A stretch of DNA of 64,000 bases from Paenibacillus tyrphae (GTDB lineage Bacteria; Bacillota; Bacilli; Paenibacillales; NBRC-103111): positions 1 to 64,000 of the forward strand of contig NZ_BSDJ01000005.1 of assembly GCF_027925525.1 (NCBI RefSeq), written 5' to 3'. Positions 49,057 to 58,837 of this stretch are shown here, piece by piece. The notes under the pieces are model-generated. The model was not told the origin of the DNA and made no database searches. It saw only the letters and a list, made by a program, of their open reading frames with translations. Each line of letters starts with the position of its first letter. Within the stretch, counting starts at the first letter, position 1. The position numbers and the translations under genes were made by a program.

Positions 49057-49857
49057 ATGTATGCCGTGGAGCTGGACGGCGTTTCACAAGTATATGTCAA
49101 CCGCAAAGGCGCGTACGTCGCGCTGCAGGATGTGCAGCTCGCGATCGCGCCGGGTGAATTCGTCAGTCTCATCGGCCCGAGCGGATGCGGGAAGACGACC
49201 GTGCTGTCGCTAATCAGCGGTTTGCTGACGCCGACTTCGGGAACGGTGCGAGTGCTGGGCGAACCGATTCAAAAACCGACTCCAAAAGTCGGATATATGC
49301 TCCAGCAGGATTATTTATTTCCTTGGCGGACGATCTTCGAGAACGCCTCGATCGGTCTCGAATTGCTCGGACGCTTGAATGCCGCTTCCCGCCAATATGT
49401 GCTGGATTTGCTGGACGAAATGGGGCTTGGCGGATATGCCGACCGTTATCCGCACCAGTTGTCCGGCGGCATGCGCCAACGGGTCGCGCTGGTGCGGACG
49501 CTTGCGGCGGAACCGGACATCCTGCTGCTGGATGAACCGTTCTCGGCTCTGGATTACCAGACCAAGCTCCAACTGGAGGATTTGATCTCCGCAACCTTGA
49601 AGGCTCGCGGCAAGACCGCCGTGCTTGTCACCCACGACATCACCGAAGCGATCGCAATGAGCGACCGCATTGTGGTGCTCCAGCCGAATCCCGGGCGCGT
49701 GTTGACCGAGGTCATAGTGCCGGGGGCTATTCGGGAAGCCCAGCCGCTGCATGCCCGCGAGATTGGGGGCTTTCACGAGTTGTTCCGCGAGCTGTGGGGG
49801 AGGTTCGAGCAGATGGACGGGAAAGGAGGCGGAGGTCATGGACCGGCGGAAACTTGA
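49057..49857 (+). CDS. ABC transporter ATPase (SsuB/TauB type)
   Basis: A 266-residue ATPase with Walker [13 protein letters not shown]-loop [13 protein letters not shown], signature [16 protein letters not shown], Walker [13 protein letters not shown] and switch His in [10 protein letters not shown]. The PWRTI after the Q-loop is typical for the nitrate/sulfonate/taurine family. AAGGAGGGATG precedes the ATG. Its last codons overlap the permease gene, so the two are translationally coupled. Confidence 0.9.
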   Translation: MYAVELDGVSQVYVNRKGAYVALQDVQLAIAPGEFVSLIGPSGCGKTTVLSLISGLLTPTSGTVRVLGEPIQKPTPKVGYMLQQDYLFPWRTIFENASIGLELLGRLNAASRQYVLDLLDEMGLGGYADRYPHQLSGGMRQRVALVRTLAAEPDILLLDEPFSALDYQTKLQLEDLISATLKARGKTAVLVTHDITEAIAMSDRIVVLQPNPGRVLTEVIVPGAIREAQPLHAREIGGFHELFRELWGRFEQMDGKGGGGHGPAET

Positions 49858-50794
49858 GGAGGCGAAGGAAGACGGGAGTCTAGCGTATACGGCTGTTGAA
49901 GGAACAGGCGTACCTTTCGAACGGCCGGAGGAGAAAGCGGCTGCAAAGGTCTATAGCTTAAAGTCAGGGGAAGCACGATCCGAAAGCTTGGCCGGGCAAG
50001 TGTACGCACAGTTTCGCCGGAGCGAGCGCAAGCTGACGACATCCGTGCGCCTGACTCAACTAGTGCTGCTGATCTTGTTTTTCGCGGGCTGGGAAGCGGC
50101 AAGCCGATTGCAGTGGATTGACGGGCTTCTCTTCAGCTCTCCGACGCGCGTGTGGGGGCTGCTGATTGAGAAAACGGCGGACGGTACGCTGCTCGTACAC
50201 ACAGGGACGACCGTGTGGGAGACGATCGTCGGCTTCGTGCTCGGCACGCTTCTCGGCACCGCGATCGCCGCACTCATCTGGTATTCGCCGTTTCTCTCCC
50301 GCGTGCTTGATCCGTATATCGTCGTTCTGAACAGCCTGCCCAAGGTGGCGCTCGGCCCTTTGTTTATCGTCGCACTCGGCCCGGGCATGCTGTCGATCAT
50401 CGCGACAACGCTGTCGATTACCGTCATCATTACGATTCTGGTCGTGTATAACAGCTTCCGAGAGGTGGACCCGAATCTGCTCAAGGTGGTGCGGATTTTC
50501 GGAGGGAACCGGAGCACGATTTTCCGTAAAGTGATTCTGCCCGCCTCGTATCCGACCATCGTATCCACGCTTAAAGTGAACGTGGGGCTTTCCTGGGTCG
50601 GCGTTATCGTCGGCGAGTTTCTCGTTTCCAAGGAAGGGCTCGGCTATTTGATCATCTATGGCTTTCAGGTGTTCAACTTTACGCTTGTGATCGGCAGCGT
50701 TCTTCTTATTGCCGTGGTCGCGACCTTCATGTATCAAGCCGTTGTCTATATGGAAGGGAAACTGACGGGGAGAAATCGAGGCGGTCGGGATTAA
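49838..50794 (+). CDS. ABC transporter permease (SsuC type)
   Basis: About 318 residues. An unusually long cytoplasmic N-terminal region (about 70 residues, charged, starting [15 protein letters not shown]) precedes six membrane helices. The EAA loop is [20 protein letters not shown], and [15 protein letters not shown] precedes it. With the SsuA-like lipoprotein and SsuB-like ATPase this forms one importer. The start overlaps the end of the ATPase gene by 20 bases and follows GGAGG. A frame open further upstream is only an overlap with that gene. Confidence 0.85.
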   Translation: MDRRKLEEAKEDGSLAYTAVEGTGVPFERPEEKAAAKVYSLKSGEARSESLAGQVYAQFRRSERKLTTSVRLTQLVLLILFFAGWEAASRLQWIDGLLFSSPTRVWGLLIEKTADGTLLVHTGTTVWETIVGFVLGTLLGTAIAALIWYSPFLSRVLDPYIVVLNSLPKVALGPLFIVALGPGMLSIIATTLSITVIITILVVYNSFREVDPNLLKVVRIFGGNRSTIFRKVILPASYPTIVSTLKVNVGLSWVGVIVGEFLVSKEGLGYLIIYGFQVFNFTLVIGSVLLIAVVATFMYQAVVYMEGKLTGRNRGGRD

Positions 50795-50994
50795 ATGAAG
50801 GCGGAGGGCAGATCCTTGTTTCGGGAAGCAGGGATCTGTTAGCGGGTTCCATCCCTTGTTACACTCTAAAAAACAAAAGATTATCGACAATCCCACTTCA
50901 CTCGTTGAGGATTTTGTCGAAAAACGGTAAGATGTGGGTACATTATTGTATAGACGAATTCAATGACCAGTTGTCGAAGCGAGGAACTCAGCCT

Positions 50995-51960
50995 ATGGGA
51001 TTTCGAGTCATCAAGACCGCGCTGGCGGTTATCGTATCCATTTTTTTGGCGCAGACGCTCGGATTGCAGTCACCCCTCTCGGCGGGGCTGCTCGCGGTGT
51101 TAGGCGTCGACGTAACGAAAAAGAGAGGACTTCAGACGTCGTTTCAGCGCATTGCGGCCTCTCTTGTCGGTCTGTTTTTCGGGGCAGGGCTGTTTTGGGC
51201 GCTGGGCTTTCATGTGTGGGTGATCGGCGTGTTTATTTTGGTGCTGTACCCGATATTGAGCCGGTTAAAGCTAAAGGAAGGCATTGTTACCGGCTCGGTC
51301 GTCATGTTCCATGTGTTCGCCTCCGGCCGGGTCAGCGCGGAGCTTCTGCTGAACGAGATCGCCCTGCTCCTTGTCGGGCTAGGCACGGCGACGCTGATCA
51401 ACATAGGCTATATGCCCAGAGAGGACAAGCTGCTGCAGGAATACAAGCAGCGGGTGGAGCAGCTTTTCTCGCAAATATTCTTGGAACTCTCGCACCATCT
51501 GCGAGACAACGAATACATATGGAGCGGCGCGGAGCTGCTGGAGGCGGACGATGCGATCCGCAAGGCGATACAGGTCGCCCAGCGTGCGAACGAGAACAAT
51601 TTGTTCGCCGGCGGACCCAATTGGTCGGTTTACTTTTACATGAGGGAAAGGCAGCTGGACGCGATCCAGCGAATGGTGCAGCTTGTCGCCCGCATCTACC
51701 AAACGCTGCCGCACGGCGAGCTGTTGGCCCTGGTGTTCGACGGGCTGACGGAAGATGTCAAGGTAGATCATTATACGGGGCGGAGCGAGAAAAAGCTGAA
51801 CGAGCTGGAGCAGCAATTCCGGTACATGCCGCTGCCGGCCACGCGGGAGGAATTCGAGGTTCGCGCCGCACTGCTGCAGCTGGTAGAAGAGCTGAAAGTA
51901 TACTTGTCCGTCGCCAAAAAAGAAAAGCGGCCCGTGGAGGAACCGCTGGGGAGGGCCTGA
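50995..51960 (+). CDS. ArAE/FUSC-type aromatic acid exporter family protein
   Basis: About 321 residues. Five or six hydrophobic segments occupy the first 140 residues (FRVIKTALAVIVSIFLAQTL, ASLVGLFFGAGLFWALGF, VIGVFILVLYPIL, LLVGLGTATLINIG). A cytoplasmic helical C-terminal domain of about 180 residues follows. This is the layout of the YqjA-like aromatic acid exporter family of Bacillales. GAGG before the chosen ATG and the homologous start MGFRVIKTAL support it over longer starts. Transport has been shown for few members; here it is a predicted membrane protein. Confidence 0.75.
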   Translation: MGFRVIKTALAVIVSIFLAQTLGLQSPLSAGLLAVLGVDVTKKRGLQTSFQRIAASLVGLFFGAGLFWALGFHVWVIGVFILVLYPILSRLKLKEGIVTGSVVMFHVFASGRVSAELLLNEIALLLVGLGTATLINIGYMPREDKLLQEYKQRVEQLFSQIFLELSHHLRDNEYIWSGAELLEADDAIRKAIQVAQRANENNLFAGGPNWSVYFYMRERQLDAIQRMVQLVARIYQTLPHGELLALVFDGLTEDVKVDHYTGRSEKKLNELEQQFRYMPLPATREEFEVRAALLQLVEELKVYLSVAKKEKRPVEEPLGRA

Positions 51961-52000
51961 TTCTGTTAACCTTCCGACAAAAGTAAAATATGATAAAAAA

Positions 52001-52034
52001 GTTATCACACTAGACGAATGTCCTGCATACAAAT
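52001..52034 (+). promoter_or_regulatory. possible sporulation-sigma promoter of cotE
   Basis: CATACAAAT at 52026-52034 resembles the -10 element of SigE or SigK (CATACA-type), and GTTATCAC at 52001-52008 resembles a -35. The spacing of 17 bases is long for SigE, so the match is only suggestive. Confidence 0.35.
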
Positions 52035-52067
52035 GTAATGAATGATTGTATGGAGGAGGTTAGAAGG

Positions 52068-52634
52068 ATGTCATTAGATAAAGATTTGCAGTGCAGAGAG
52101 ATCTATACGAAGGCTGTCTGTGGCAAAGGACGCAAATTTTCGCAAGTAACTAACACGGTCACTCCGCCTCATGCTCCGACCAGTATTCTGGGTGCTTGGG
52201 TTATCAACAACCAATACGATGCGGTAAAGTCGGGGGAAAATGTGGAAGTGGTAGGTACTTACGACATCAACATTTGGTATTCGTACGACCGGAATACCAA
52301 AACGGATGTTGCGAAAGAAACCGTTTCTTATGTGGAAGTGGTGCCGCTCCACTACCTCGATAAGAAGCATAAACCGTCGACGGCCGAAGTGGCGGCGGTC
52401 GCAACGCAAGAACCGAACTGCGTGGAAGCCAGCATCTCCTCGCACGGAGATAACGTGCTGATCCGCGTCGAGCGGGAATTCAAGGTTGAAATGTTCGCCG
52501 AAACGAAAGTGTGCGTCGTTGTCTGCCCGAACGGCTGCGACGAATACGACGACAAGCACGTGGACTTCGGCGGTGTGGAAGATGGCGATTTTGAAGATCT
52601 CGATCCCGATCTGCTTGATGAGGAATTGAACTGA
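52068..52634 (+). CDS. cotE: outer spore coat morphogenetic protein CotE
   Basis: About 188 residues, near the 181 of B. subtilis CotE. Conserved parts are LQCREIYTKAVCGKGRKFSQ at the start, APTSILGAWVINNQY, VGTYDINIWYSYDRNTKT and KVEMFAETKVCVVVCPNGCD, ending with a very acidic tail (DGDFEDLDPDLLDEEL). CotE forms the base layer onto which the outer coat assembles in the mother cell. It is followed by a terminator and then the amidoligase-domain gene and mutS. GGAGGAGG with GAAGG precedes the ATG; ten codons of upstream frame are ignored. Confidence 0.93.
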   Translation: MSLDKDLQCREIYTKAVCGKGRKFSQVTNTVTPPHAPTSILGAWVINNQYDAVKSGENVEVVGTYDINIWYSYDRNTKTDVAKETVSYVEVVPLHYLDKKHKPSTAEVAAVATQEPNCVEASISSHGDNVLIRVEREFKVEMFAETKVCVVVCPNGCDEYDDKHVDFGGVEDGDFEDLDPDLLDEELN

Positions 52635-52670
52635 TTTGTTGTTAATATATGCCGAACGGTTGCAGATTGG

Positions 52671-52693
52671 AGAGGGCGGTTGCCCTCTTTTTT
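52671..52693 (+). terminator. terminator of cotE
   Basis: AGAGGGC and GCCCTCT around GGTT, followed by TTTTTT. Confidence 0.9.
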
Positions 52694-52782
52694 GTTGGCT
52701 GAACCCAAATTATTTTTTACCCCAAGAACGGGCCGTGTTTAAGGCACGGTTAGCGTTTGAATTTTGAAGGGAGGACCTCTGC

Positions 52783-54258
52783 ATGCGCGTATTTTTGCTC
52801 CATTCCGGCGAGCCGACGCTCGATCTGCTGCTGGAGCGGCTTCACATTCCGCACGGAACGAAGGCACCGAAAGGAAGCGAAGAGCCAGGCGTTACGATCC
52901 ATTGGGGTACTTATCATCCGGACCGCGGTGACAGAGGAGTGCTGCAGCCGGTGAAAAGCATGCTGCTGGCGGCGAACGCGCGCCGTACGGCGGAGCTGCT
53001 GGAGCTGCACGGGATCGATTGCGCTTTCGAGGTACATGAGGCTGGCGACATGAGACAAACGGAACGCGCGGGCGGCGGAGTACGCTGTCAAGACACCCGT
53101 TGGTCGCATCGGTTCGTCGTACCGGTGTTCCATCTGCAGGCGCTCTCCTTGTTCCATAAGCCGCAGACCGTGTTTTACGGGGGCAGGGCCGGAGAGAGCC
53201 TTGCAGCGCGCGAAGGGGATGAAGCTGATTATACGGAAATCGGGCGGGAGCAGCCGAGCTATTACGGCGCCAAAGCGATGCGCGAAGCGGTAAAAGCGAT
53301 CTATGCGCTCGGGCTTGATTACGGCGTCGTACGGATCGGGGTTAGGCCGGACGGCAGCCTCGCGGTGCGCGGCGTAGAGGCGGTGCCGCTCTTAACTCCG
53401 CGCTTCGCCGAATTGTTCGCGGAAGCGATAAACCGATACGGCGAGCCGCCGGAAGAACAGACGGCCGCGAAAAGCGGGGACGTCATGCTGGGCGCGGACC
53501 CGGAGTTTCTGCTGCTTAACCGGCAGGGAAAGGTGACGCTTGCCTCCCGGTTCGCGGAGAAGGACGGGCCGTTCGGCTGTGATTCGATCGTCCTGCCCGG
53601 CCGAAGAAAAATATTCGCGCTCGCCGAGCTGCGTCCGCAGCCAAGCACGGATGTGCGCGAGCTGGTCATTCATTTGCACCGGACGATGCAGCTTGCGGCC
53701 AAACGCATCTCCGATGCCGAATTGATCTGGGTGGCGGGCGGCATGCCGGTCCGCGGTTTTCCGCTGGGCGGCCATATTCATTTCAGCGGCGTAGAGCTGA
53801 GCAGCAGGCTGCTGCGCGCGCTGGACAACTATATGGCGCTGCCGCTGACGCTGCTGGAGGGAGAGACGACGGGGGCGCGCAAGCCGCGGTACGGATTTCT
53901 CGGCGACTTCCGACGTAAAAAATACGGCGGGTTCGAATACCGCGTGCTGCCGAGTTGGATGGTATCGCCTGCCGTGACGAAGGGCGTGTTGGCGCTGGCA
54001 AAGCTGGTGGCCGGGAACGATCATGCGCTGAAGCAGCGGCCTTTGTCCGACCCTGAAGTGGTGAAGGCGTATTACCGCGGCGACAAGGAACGCATCCGGC
54101 TGCTCCTGCCTGCGCTCTGGAGAGATTTGGAGAGAATACCGGAGTATGGGCGGCACGAGAGCTATTTGTTGCCGCTCCGGCGCATGATGCTGCGCATGAA
54201 ATCGTGGAACGAACGCGAGGATATCCGTCCCAAATGGAAAATCTCTCCCTTCCGATAG
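52783..54258 (+). CDS. amidoligase-domain protein (COOH-NH2 ligase type 2)
   Basis: A 491-residue protein. The N-terminal 210 residues are not recognised. Residues about 235-450 match the phiEco32-like amidoligase fold: VMLGADPEFLLLNRQGK, a phosphate-contact segment ALAELRPQPSTDVRE, GGHIHFSGVE and YGGFEYRVLPSWMVSP. These carboxylate-amine ligases are ATP-dependent and related in fold to glutamine synthetase and glutamate-cysteine ligase. The motifs for metal and nucleotide binding are present. The substrate is unknown. The neighbour is cotE, so modification of spore or cell-surface proteins is a possibility (inference). GGGAGG precedes the ATG. Confidence 0.75.
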   Translation: MRVFLLHSGEPTLDLLLERLHIPHGTKAPKGSEEPGVTIHWGTYHPDRGDRGVLQPVKSMLLAANARRTAELLELHGIDCAFEVHEAGDMRQTERAGGGVRCQDTRWSHRFVVPVFHLQALSLFHKPQTVFYGGRAGESLAAREGDEADYTEIGREQPSYYGAKAMREAVKAIYALGLDYGVVRIGVRPDGSLAVRGVEAVPLLTPRFAELFAEAINRYGEPPEEQTAAKSGDVMLGADPEFLLLNRQGKVTLASRFAEKDGPFGCDSIVLPGRRKIFALAELRPQPSTDVRELVIHLHRTMQLAAKRISDAELIWVAGGMPVRGFPLGGHIHFSGVELSSRLLRALDNYMALPLTLLEGETTGARKPRYGFLGDFRRKKYGGFEYRVLPSWMVSPAVTKGVLALAKLVAGNDHALKQRPLSDPEVVKAYYRGDKERIRLLLPALWRDLERIPEYGRHESYLLPLRRMMLRMKSWNEREDIRPKWKISPFR

Positions 54259-54448
54259 AGGTTGGGAGTTCTCTAGCAATTCGTGCTATAATGATGAAAT
54301 GATAGATTAGCATGATACATATGGCAGCGAAACGTGTCGGCCGATTGGGGCCGGCATGTCGTAACTTCCGCTTTCCTGTCGGCCCGTCCAGGGGCCGGAT
54401 TCGACGAGGCGGACGTGAAGACGCAAGCAGGCAGTTGGAGGATGAAGC

Positions 54449-57265
54449 ATGGCCAAATATACGCCAATGATCGAACAATATCTTTCTGTAAAGGCGGAAG
54501 TGCCGGACGCCTTTTTGTTTTTCCGGTTGGGCGATTTCTATGAAATGTTTTTCGATGACGCGCTTCTGGCTGCGAGGGAACTCGAAATTACGCTGACGGG
54601 CCGCGAAGGCGGCGGGGAAGAGCGCATACCGATGTGCGGGGTGCCTTATCATTCGGCGGAAAATTATATTGCGCGCTTGATTGAAAAAGGGTACAAAGTC
54701 GCCATTTGCGAGCAGGTCGAGGACCCTGCGGAAGCCAAAGGCGTCGTGCGCCGGGAAATTGTCCGGATCGTGACGCCAGGGACGGTGATGGATGCCCGTT
54801 CGCTCAGCGAGACGGTGAACAACTATATCGTCGCGGTCGTCTTCTCTGGCGGCGGGTACGGCTTTGCCGCTTGCGACATTTCCACCGGCGAGCTGTATGT
54901 GACGCGGCTTTCGGGTTCGTTCGAGCTGCTGCTTGACGAGCTGAACACTTACAGTCCTTCGGAGCTGCTCGGCAGTGAGGCGGTGCTGGAACAGATCCGG
55001 GGCAGCGCGTCCACTTGGCTGAAAACCGCGGTCATGACGCCGCGCGAGCCCGTATCCGGAGGCGGCTTGGCGCCGGAAGGGCTGTTCTCGGAGAAGCAGT
55101 TGACGTCCTTGCCGGAAAGCGGCCGGGAAACGCTCGCGCTTTTGATGGGCTACTTGCAGGAGACGCAAAAGCGTTCGTTATCGCATATCAAGCATATTCG
55201 GGTATACGAGCCGAATCAGTATATGGTGATGGACCCGTTCACACGCCGCAATCTGGAGCTGGTGGAGACAGTCCGCGACCGCTCCAAGAAAGGGACGCTG
55301 CTCTGGCTGCTGGACAATACCGTCACGGCGATGGGCGGGCGGCTGCTCCGCCGCTGGATCGAGAAGCCGCTGATGAATGCGGCGCACATCAACGACCGTC
55401 TGGAAGCGGTGGATCGGCTGTACAACCAGTTGATCGTGCGCGACGAGTTGAAGCAGGCGCTCAAGGAAGTGTACGACCTGGAGCGTCTTACGGCGCGTAT
55501 CGCGTACGGCAGCGCCAACGCACGCGACTTGGTCGCGCTCAAGGTGTCGCTGCAGCAGGTCCCTGCGCTCCGTGAGCAATGCGAAGCGAGCGGCTCTCGT
55601 ACGCTAGCGGCTTTGGCGGCGCGGATCGACCCGTGCCAGGATTTGATGACCTGGATTGCGGAAGCGATCGTGGACGAGCCGCCCGTCTCTGTCCGCGACG
55701 GAGGGATGATCCGGGCCGGGCTCAGCGCCCGCCTTGACCAATTGCGCGAAGCGAGCGCGAACGGCAAGCAGTGGCTTGCCGAGCTGGAGAAGCAGGAGCG
55801 GGAGCGGACGGGCATCAAATCGCTGAAGATCGGCTTCAACAAAGTGTTCGGCTATTTTATCGAAGTGACCAAGTCCAATTTATCCCAGCTCGAAGAAGGC
55901 CGGTACGAGCGGAAGCAGACGCTGGCCAACGCCGAGCGGTTCGTGACGCCGGAGCTGAAAGAGAAAGAAGCGTTGATCCTCGAAGCGCAGGAAAGCATGG
56001 TTGACCTCGAGTACGAGTTATTCGTGGGACTGCGGGACCAGCTTGCTTCGTATATTCCACGGCTGCAACAGCTGGCCGAGCTGATCGCGACGGTGGACGT
56101 GTACCAGTCGCTCGCACACGTGAGCGCCTCGAACCGGTTTACCCGCCCGGAAATCGGCGACTTTTACGAGCTGGAAATCGAAGAAGGACGTCACCCGGTT
56201 GTGGAAGCCGTGCTGGAGGACGGCGTATTTATCGCCAACGAGACTAGGCTGACCCGTGAAGACGGCAACATGCTGCTGATCACCGGACCGAACATGGCCG
56301 GGAAAAGCACGTACATGCGTCAGGTGGCGATGATATGCCTGATGGCGCAGATCGGCTGCTTCGTTCCGGCGAAGCGGGCGAAAGTGCCGGTGATCGACCG
56401 GATTTTCACGCGTATTGGGGCGGCGGACGATCTGATCGGCGGTCAGAGTACATTTATGGTCGAGATGATGGACATTCAAGTCATGACCGAAAAAGCGACG
56501 GAGCGAAGCTTGGTTATTATCGACGAACTGGGCCGGGGCACCTCGACCGGAGAAGGGATGTCGATTGCGCAGGCGGTCATCGAATTTCTGCACGACAAAA
56601 TCGGCTGCAAAACGCTCGTTTCGACGCATTTTCACGAGCTGGCGCATCTGGAGGAAAGCCTCGGCGGCCTGCGCAATTACTGCATGGCGGTCAAGGAGAG
56701 CGGCAAGCAGGTCACGTTCCTGCGCCGCCTGATCCGTGGGGCCGCAAGCACGAGCTACGGCATCTATTGCGCGCAAATCGCCGGCCTGCCCGCCAGCATC
56801 ATCGAGCGCTCTTACGAGCTGCTGAATTCGTTCGAAGCGCGGACGGAGCTGCTGCAAGGACAGGTACAACCGGCGGCCGGCAGCGAGAATAAACCGGCGG
56901 TACGGAACGCGAACGAGCAAGTTGCCGGACATCCTGAGACGGCGGCTCCGAACGGAGCGGAGACGATCGCAGAGGCTGCTGCGCCGGATGCGCAGGCAGC
57001 CGTCCGTTACGCCGTGGAAGCCGCTGTCCCGGCCGTGCAGCTTCAAGCGGAGCGGCTGGACGCGGCAACGAAGGAGCCTGAGGTAGGGGACATCGTGCAG
57101 CTCAGTTTATTCGCCGTCCATGAAGCGAAGCCGGAGAAGCCGTCCAAGCGCGACGCCAAAACGGACAAAGTGCTGGAGCAGCTGCGCTCGGCCGATTTAA
57201 TGAACATGACGCCGATGACGGCGATGAATTTTTTGTATGAGCTAAAGAAACAGCTGCCTAATTAA
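54449..57265 (+). CDS. mutS: DNA mismatch repair protein MutS
   Basis: A 938-residue ATPase. Mismatch-contact motif FYEMF (about 31-35) follows the normal start MAKYTPMIEQYL. The ATPase has Walker A TGPNMAGKSTYMRQ, Walker B LVIIDELGRGTSTGEG and the switch STHFHEL. The core ends near residue 800. A low-complexity linker rich in Ala, Glu and Pro (about 815-900) follows, then QLSLF, which is the beta-clamp binding motif, and a helical tail TPMTAMNFLYELKKQL. It is longer than most MutS (about 860-900) because of this linker. GGAGG precedes the ATG. First gene of the mismatch repair cluster. Confidence 0.97.
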   Translation: MAKYTPMIEQYLSVKAEVPDAFLFFRLGDFYEMFFDDALLAARELEITLTGREGGGEERIPMCGVPYHSAENYIARLIEKGYKVAICEQVEDPAEAKGVVRREIVRIVTPGTVMDARSLSETVNNYIVAVVFSGGGYGFAACDISTGELYVTRLSGSFELLLDELNTYSPSELLGSEAVLEQIRGSASTWLKTAVMTPREPVSGGGLAPEGLFSEKQLTSLPESGRETLALLMGYLQETQKRSLSHIKHIRVYEPNQYMVMDPFTRRNLELVETVRDRSKKGTLLWLLDNTVTAMGGRLLRRWIEKPLMNAAHINDRLEAVDRLYNQLIVRDELKQALKEVYDLERLTARIAYGSANARDLVALKVSLQQVPALREQCEASGSRTLAALAARIDPCQDLMTWIAEAIVDEPPVSVRDGGMIRAGLSARLDQLREASANGKQWLAELEKQERERTGIKSLKIGFNKVFGYFIEVTKSNLSQLEEGRYERKQTLANAERFVTPELKEKEALILEAQESMVDLEYELFVGLRDQLASYIPRLQQLAELIATVDVYQSLAHVSASNRFTRPEIGDFYELEIEEGRHPVVEAVLEDGVFIANETRLTREDGNMLLITGPNMAGKSTYMRQVAMICLMAQIGCFVPAKRAKVPVIDRIFTRIGAADDLIGGQSTFMVEMMDIQVMTEKATERSLVIIDELGRGTSTGEGMSIAQAVIEFLHDKIGCKTLVSTHFHELAHLEESLGGLRNYCMAVKESGKQVTFLRRLIRGAASTSYGIYCAQIAGLPASIIERSYELLNSFEARTELLQGQVQPAAGSENKPAVRNANEQVAGHPETAAPNGAETIAEAAAPDAQAAVRYAVEAAVPAVQLQAERLDAATKEPEVGDIVQLSLFAVHEAKPEKPSKRDAKTDKVLEQLRSADLMNMTPMTAMNFLYELKKQLPN

Positions 57266-57299
57266 GTCTTATCCATTACTTCGAGAAGAGGAACCATTG

Positions 57300-58748
57300 A
57301 TGAATACTTCCAAAAAACTTCCAAAGTGGCGCCGACAAACCGTCTCGGCGATGCTGGCGTTAACCCTGCTGATTCCTGCTGCTTCGCCGGTGCTCGCCGC
57401 AGACGCGAAGTCGGTTGCGGCCGATCGGATCGCCGAAGTGCTGGACGCGCTGGAGAAAAACCATGTAAGCGGGCCGAAGGCGGACAAGCTCTCCGAAACG
57501 GGCATCCGGGCAATGGTAGAGTCGCTGGGAGACCCTTATACACAATATTTCACTGCGGAGCAGCTGCAATCGTTCGAGGATGCGGTCCAAAATCAATATG
57601 TCGGCATTGGCGTGCGGGTAGGCATGGAGGAGGAAGGCGTATACGTTGCAGACGTATTCGCCGGTTCTCCGGCGAAGGAAGCCGGGATGCTTCGGGGCGA
57701 TATCATTGTGAAGGTCGGTGACGAAACGGCGGCAGGCAAAAAGATCGACGAAGTGACATCCAAAATTTTGGGACCGGTCGATACGGAGGTTCGCTTGCAG
57801 GTATTGCGCGACGGGCAAACGAAAGAGCTGACCGTCAAACGGAAAAAGGTGCAGATTCCGACGGTTGTCGCCAAACGGTTTCAAAACGTCGGATATATCG
57901 AAATCGCCAGCTTCTCCAGCGATGCCGACGAACTGGTCAGCAAGGAGCTGAGCGAGCTTAAAGCGCAAGGTATCCAAAGTCTGATCGTCGACCTTCGCGA
58001 CAATCCGGGCGGTTTGCTCGAAACCGCGCAGCAGCTTGCCCGCTTGTTCGTCAAGCAGGGGACGCTCATTCATACGCGGGACCGCAACGGAGTTGACCAA
58101 CCGGTCGAATTCGCAAACGGGACGACGCAGCCGTTTCCGGTCTTTTTCCTGGTGAATGGGAACAGTGCGAGCGCCTCGGAGGTGCTGACGGGAGCGCTGC
58201 AGGACTACGGCGCGATTACGGCGATCGGCACGAAAACGTTCGGCAAAGGAAGCGTACAGAACGTCATTCCGCTGAAATCGGGCGGCGCGATCAAAGTGAC
58301 GATCGAGGAATACTTGACGCCCAAGCTGCGCAAGGTGAACCAAGTCGGCCTTGAGCCGGACAAAAAAGTCGAAGGCGCGATGGCGCAGCTGCTGACGGCG
58401 ATTCGCGCCGCAGGCGCCAGCCGGATTGACTTGACGCTGGATCGGCACAGCGCGACAGTGAACGGCACGGAAGTTCAGGACTCGTTCGATGTTATCCGCG
58501 AGAATGGGCAAACATATGTTCCGGCCCGCGTCATGGCGGCTCTTCTGGGCGCGAGCGTCGAGTGGAACGAAGCTGCAAGATCGGTTCAGCTTGTAGCGGG
58601 GGATGCCAAAACTACGTATACGCCGGCTGCGGCCGATTTCGTGCTCAAGAACGGTACGGGCTATCTCAACGTAACGCAGACGGCCGCAGCCTTTAACGGT
58701 TTGAGCTGGAAGGACGACGGCAAAACGTTGACGCTGGGCGCCAACTGA
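57300..58748 (+). CDS. S41 carboxyl-terminal processing protease with stalk domain
   Basis: About 482 residues. Signal peptide near the start (VSAMLALTLLIPAASPVLA). S41 layout: PDZ domain about 90-175 (VYVADVFAGSPAKEAGM), protease core with GYIEIASFSS, LIVDLRDNPGGLLETAQQLA, catalytic Ser in NGNSASASEVL and catalytic Lys in TFGKGSVQNV. The C-terminal about 110 residues are two copper-amine-oxidase-N-like (stalk) repeats (FDVIRENGQTYVPARVMAAL, VLKNGTGYLNVTQTAAAF). Such proteases cut exported proteins, as CtpB does in sporulation signalling. It lies between mutS and mutL, 35 bases after mutS. Confidence 0.88.
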   Translation: MNTSKKLPKWRRQTVSAMLALTLLIPAASPVLAADAKSVAADRIAEVLDALEKNHVSGPKADKLSETGIRAMVESLGDPYTQYFTAEQLQSFEDAVQNQYVGIGVRVGMEEEGVYVADVFAGSPAKEAGMLRGDIIVKVGDETAAGKKIDEVTSKILGPVDTEVRLQVLRDGQTKELTVKRKKVQIPTVVAKRFQNVGYIEIASFSSDADELVSKELSELKAQGIQSLIVDLRDNPGGLLETAQQLARLFVKQGTLIHTRDRNGVDQPVEFANGTTQPFPVFFLVNGNSASASEVLTGALQDYGAITAIGTKTFGKGSVQNVIPLKSGGAIKVTIEEYLTPKLRKVNQVGLEPDKKVEGAMAQLLTAIRAAGASRIDLTLDRHSATVNGTEVQDSFDVIRENGQTYVPARVMAALLGASVEWNEAARSVQLVAGDAKTTYTPAAADFVLKNGTGYLNVTQTAAAFNGLSWKDDGKTLTLGAN

Positions 58749-58837
58749 TACTTCAGCATGCGGGACAGGCTGTGTCCGGAATTATGATCCGCGCACGTAT
58801 CGGCTTCGATTGGCCGGACTTTTAAGGAGACCTGTTT

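Noticed and set aside
54300..54448. Riboswitch in the mutS leader
   Set aside because: The 150-base leader holds a GGCCGATTGGGGCCGG-type hairpin, but no known riboswitch motif and no terminator or T-run was found.
53783..55168. 461-codon open frame on the minus strand
   Set aside because: It runs across the amidoligase gene, the intergenic region and the start of mutS, has no family resemblance and is explained by GC-rich codon bias.
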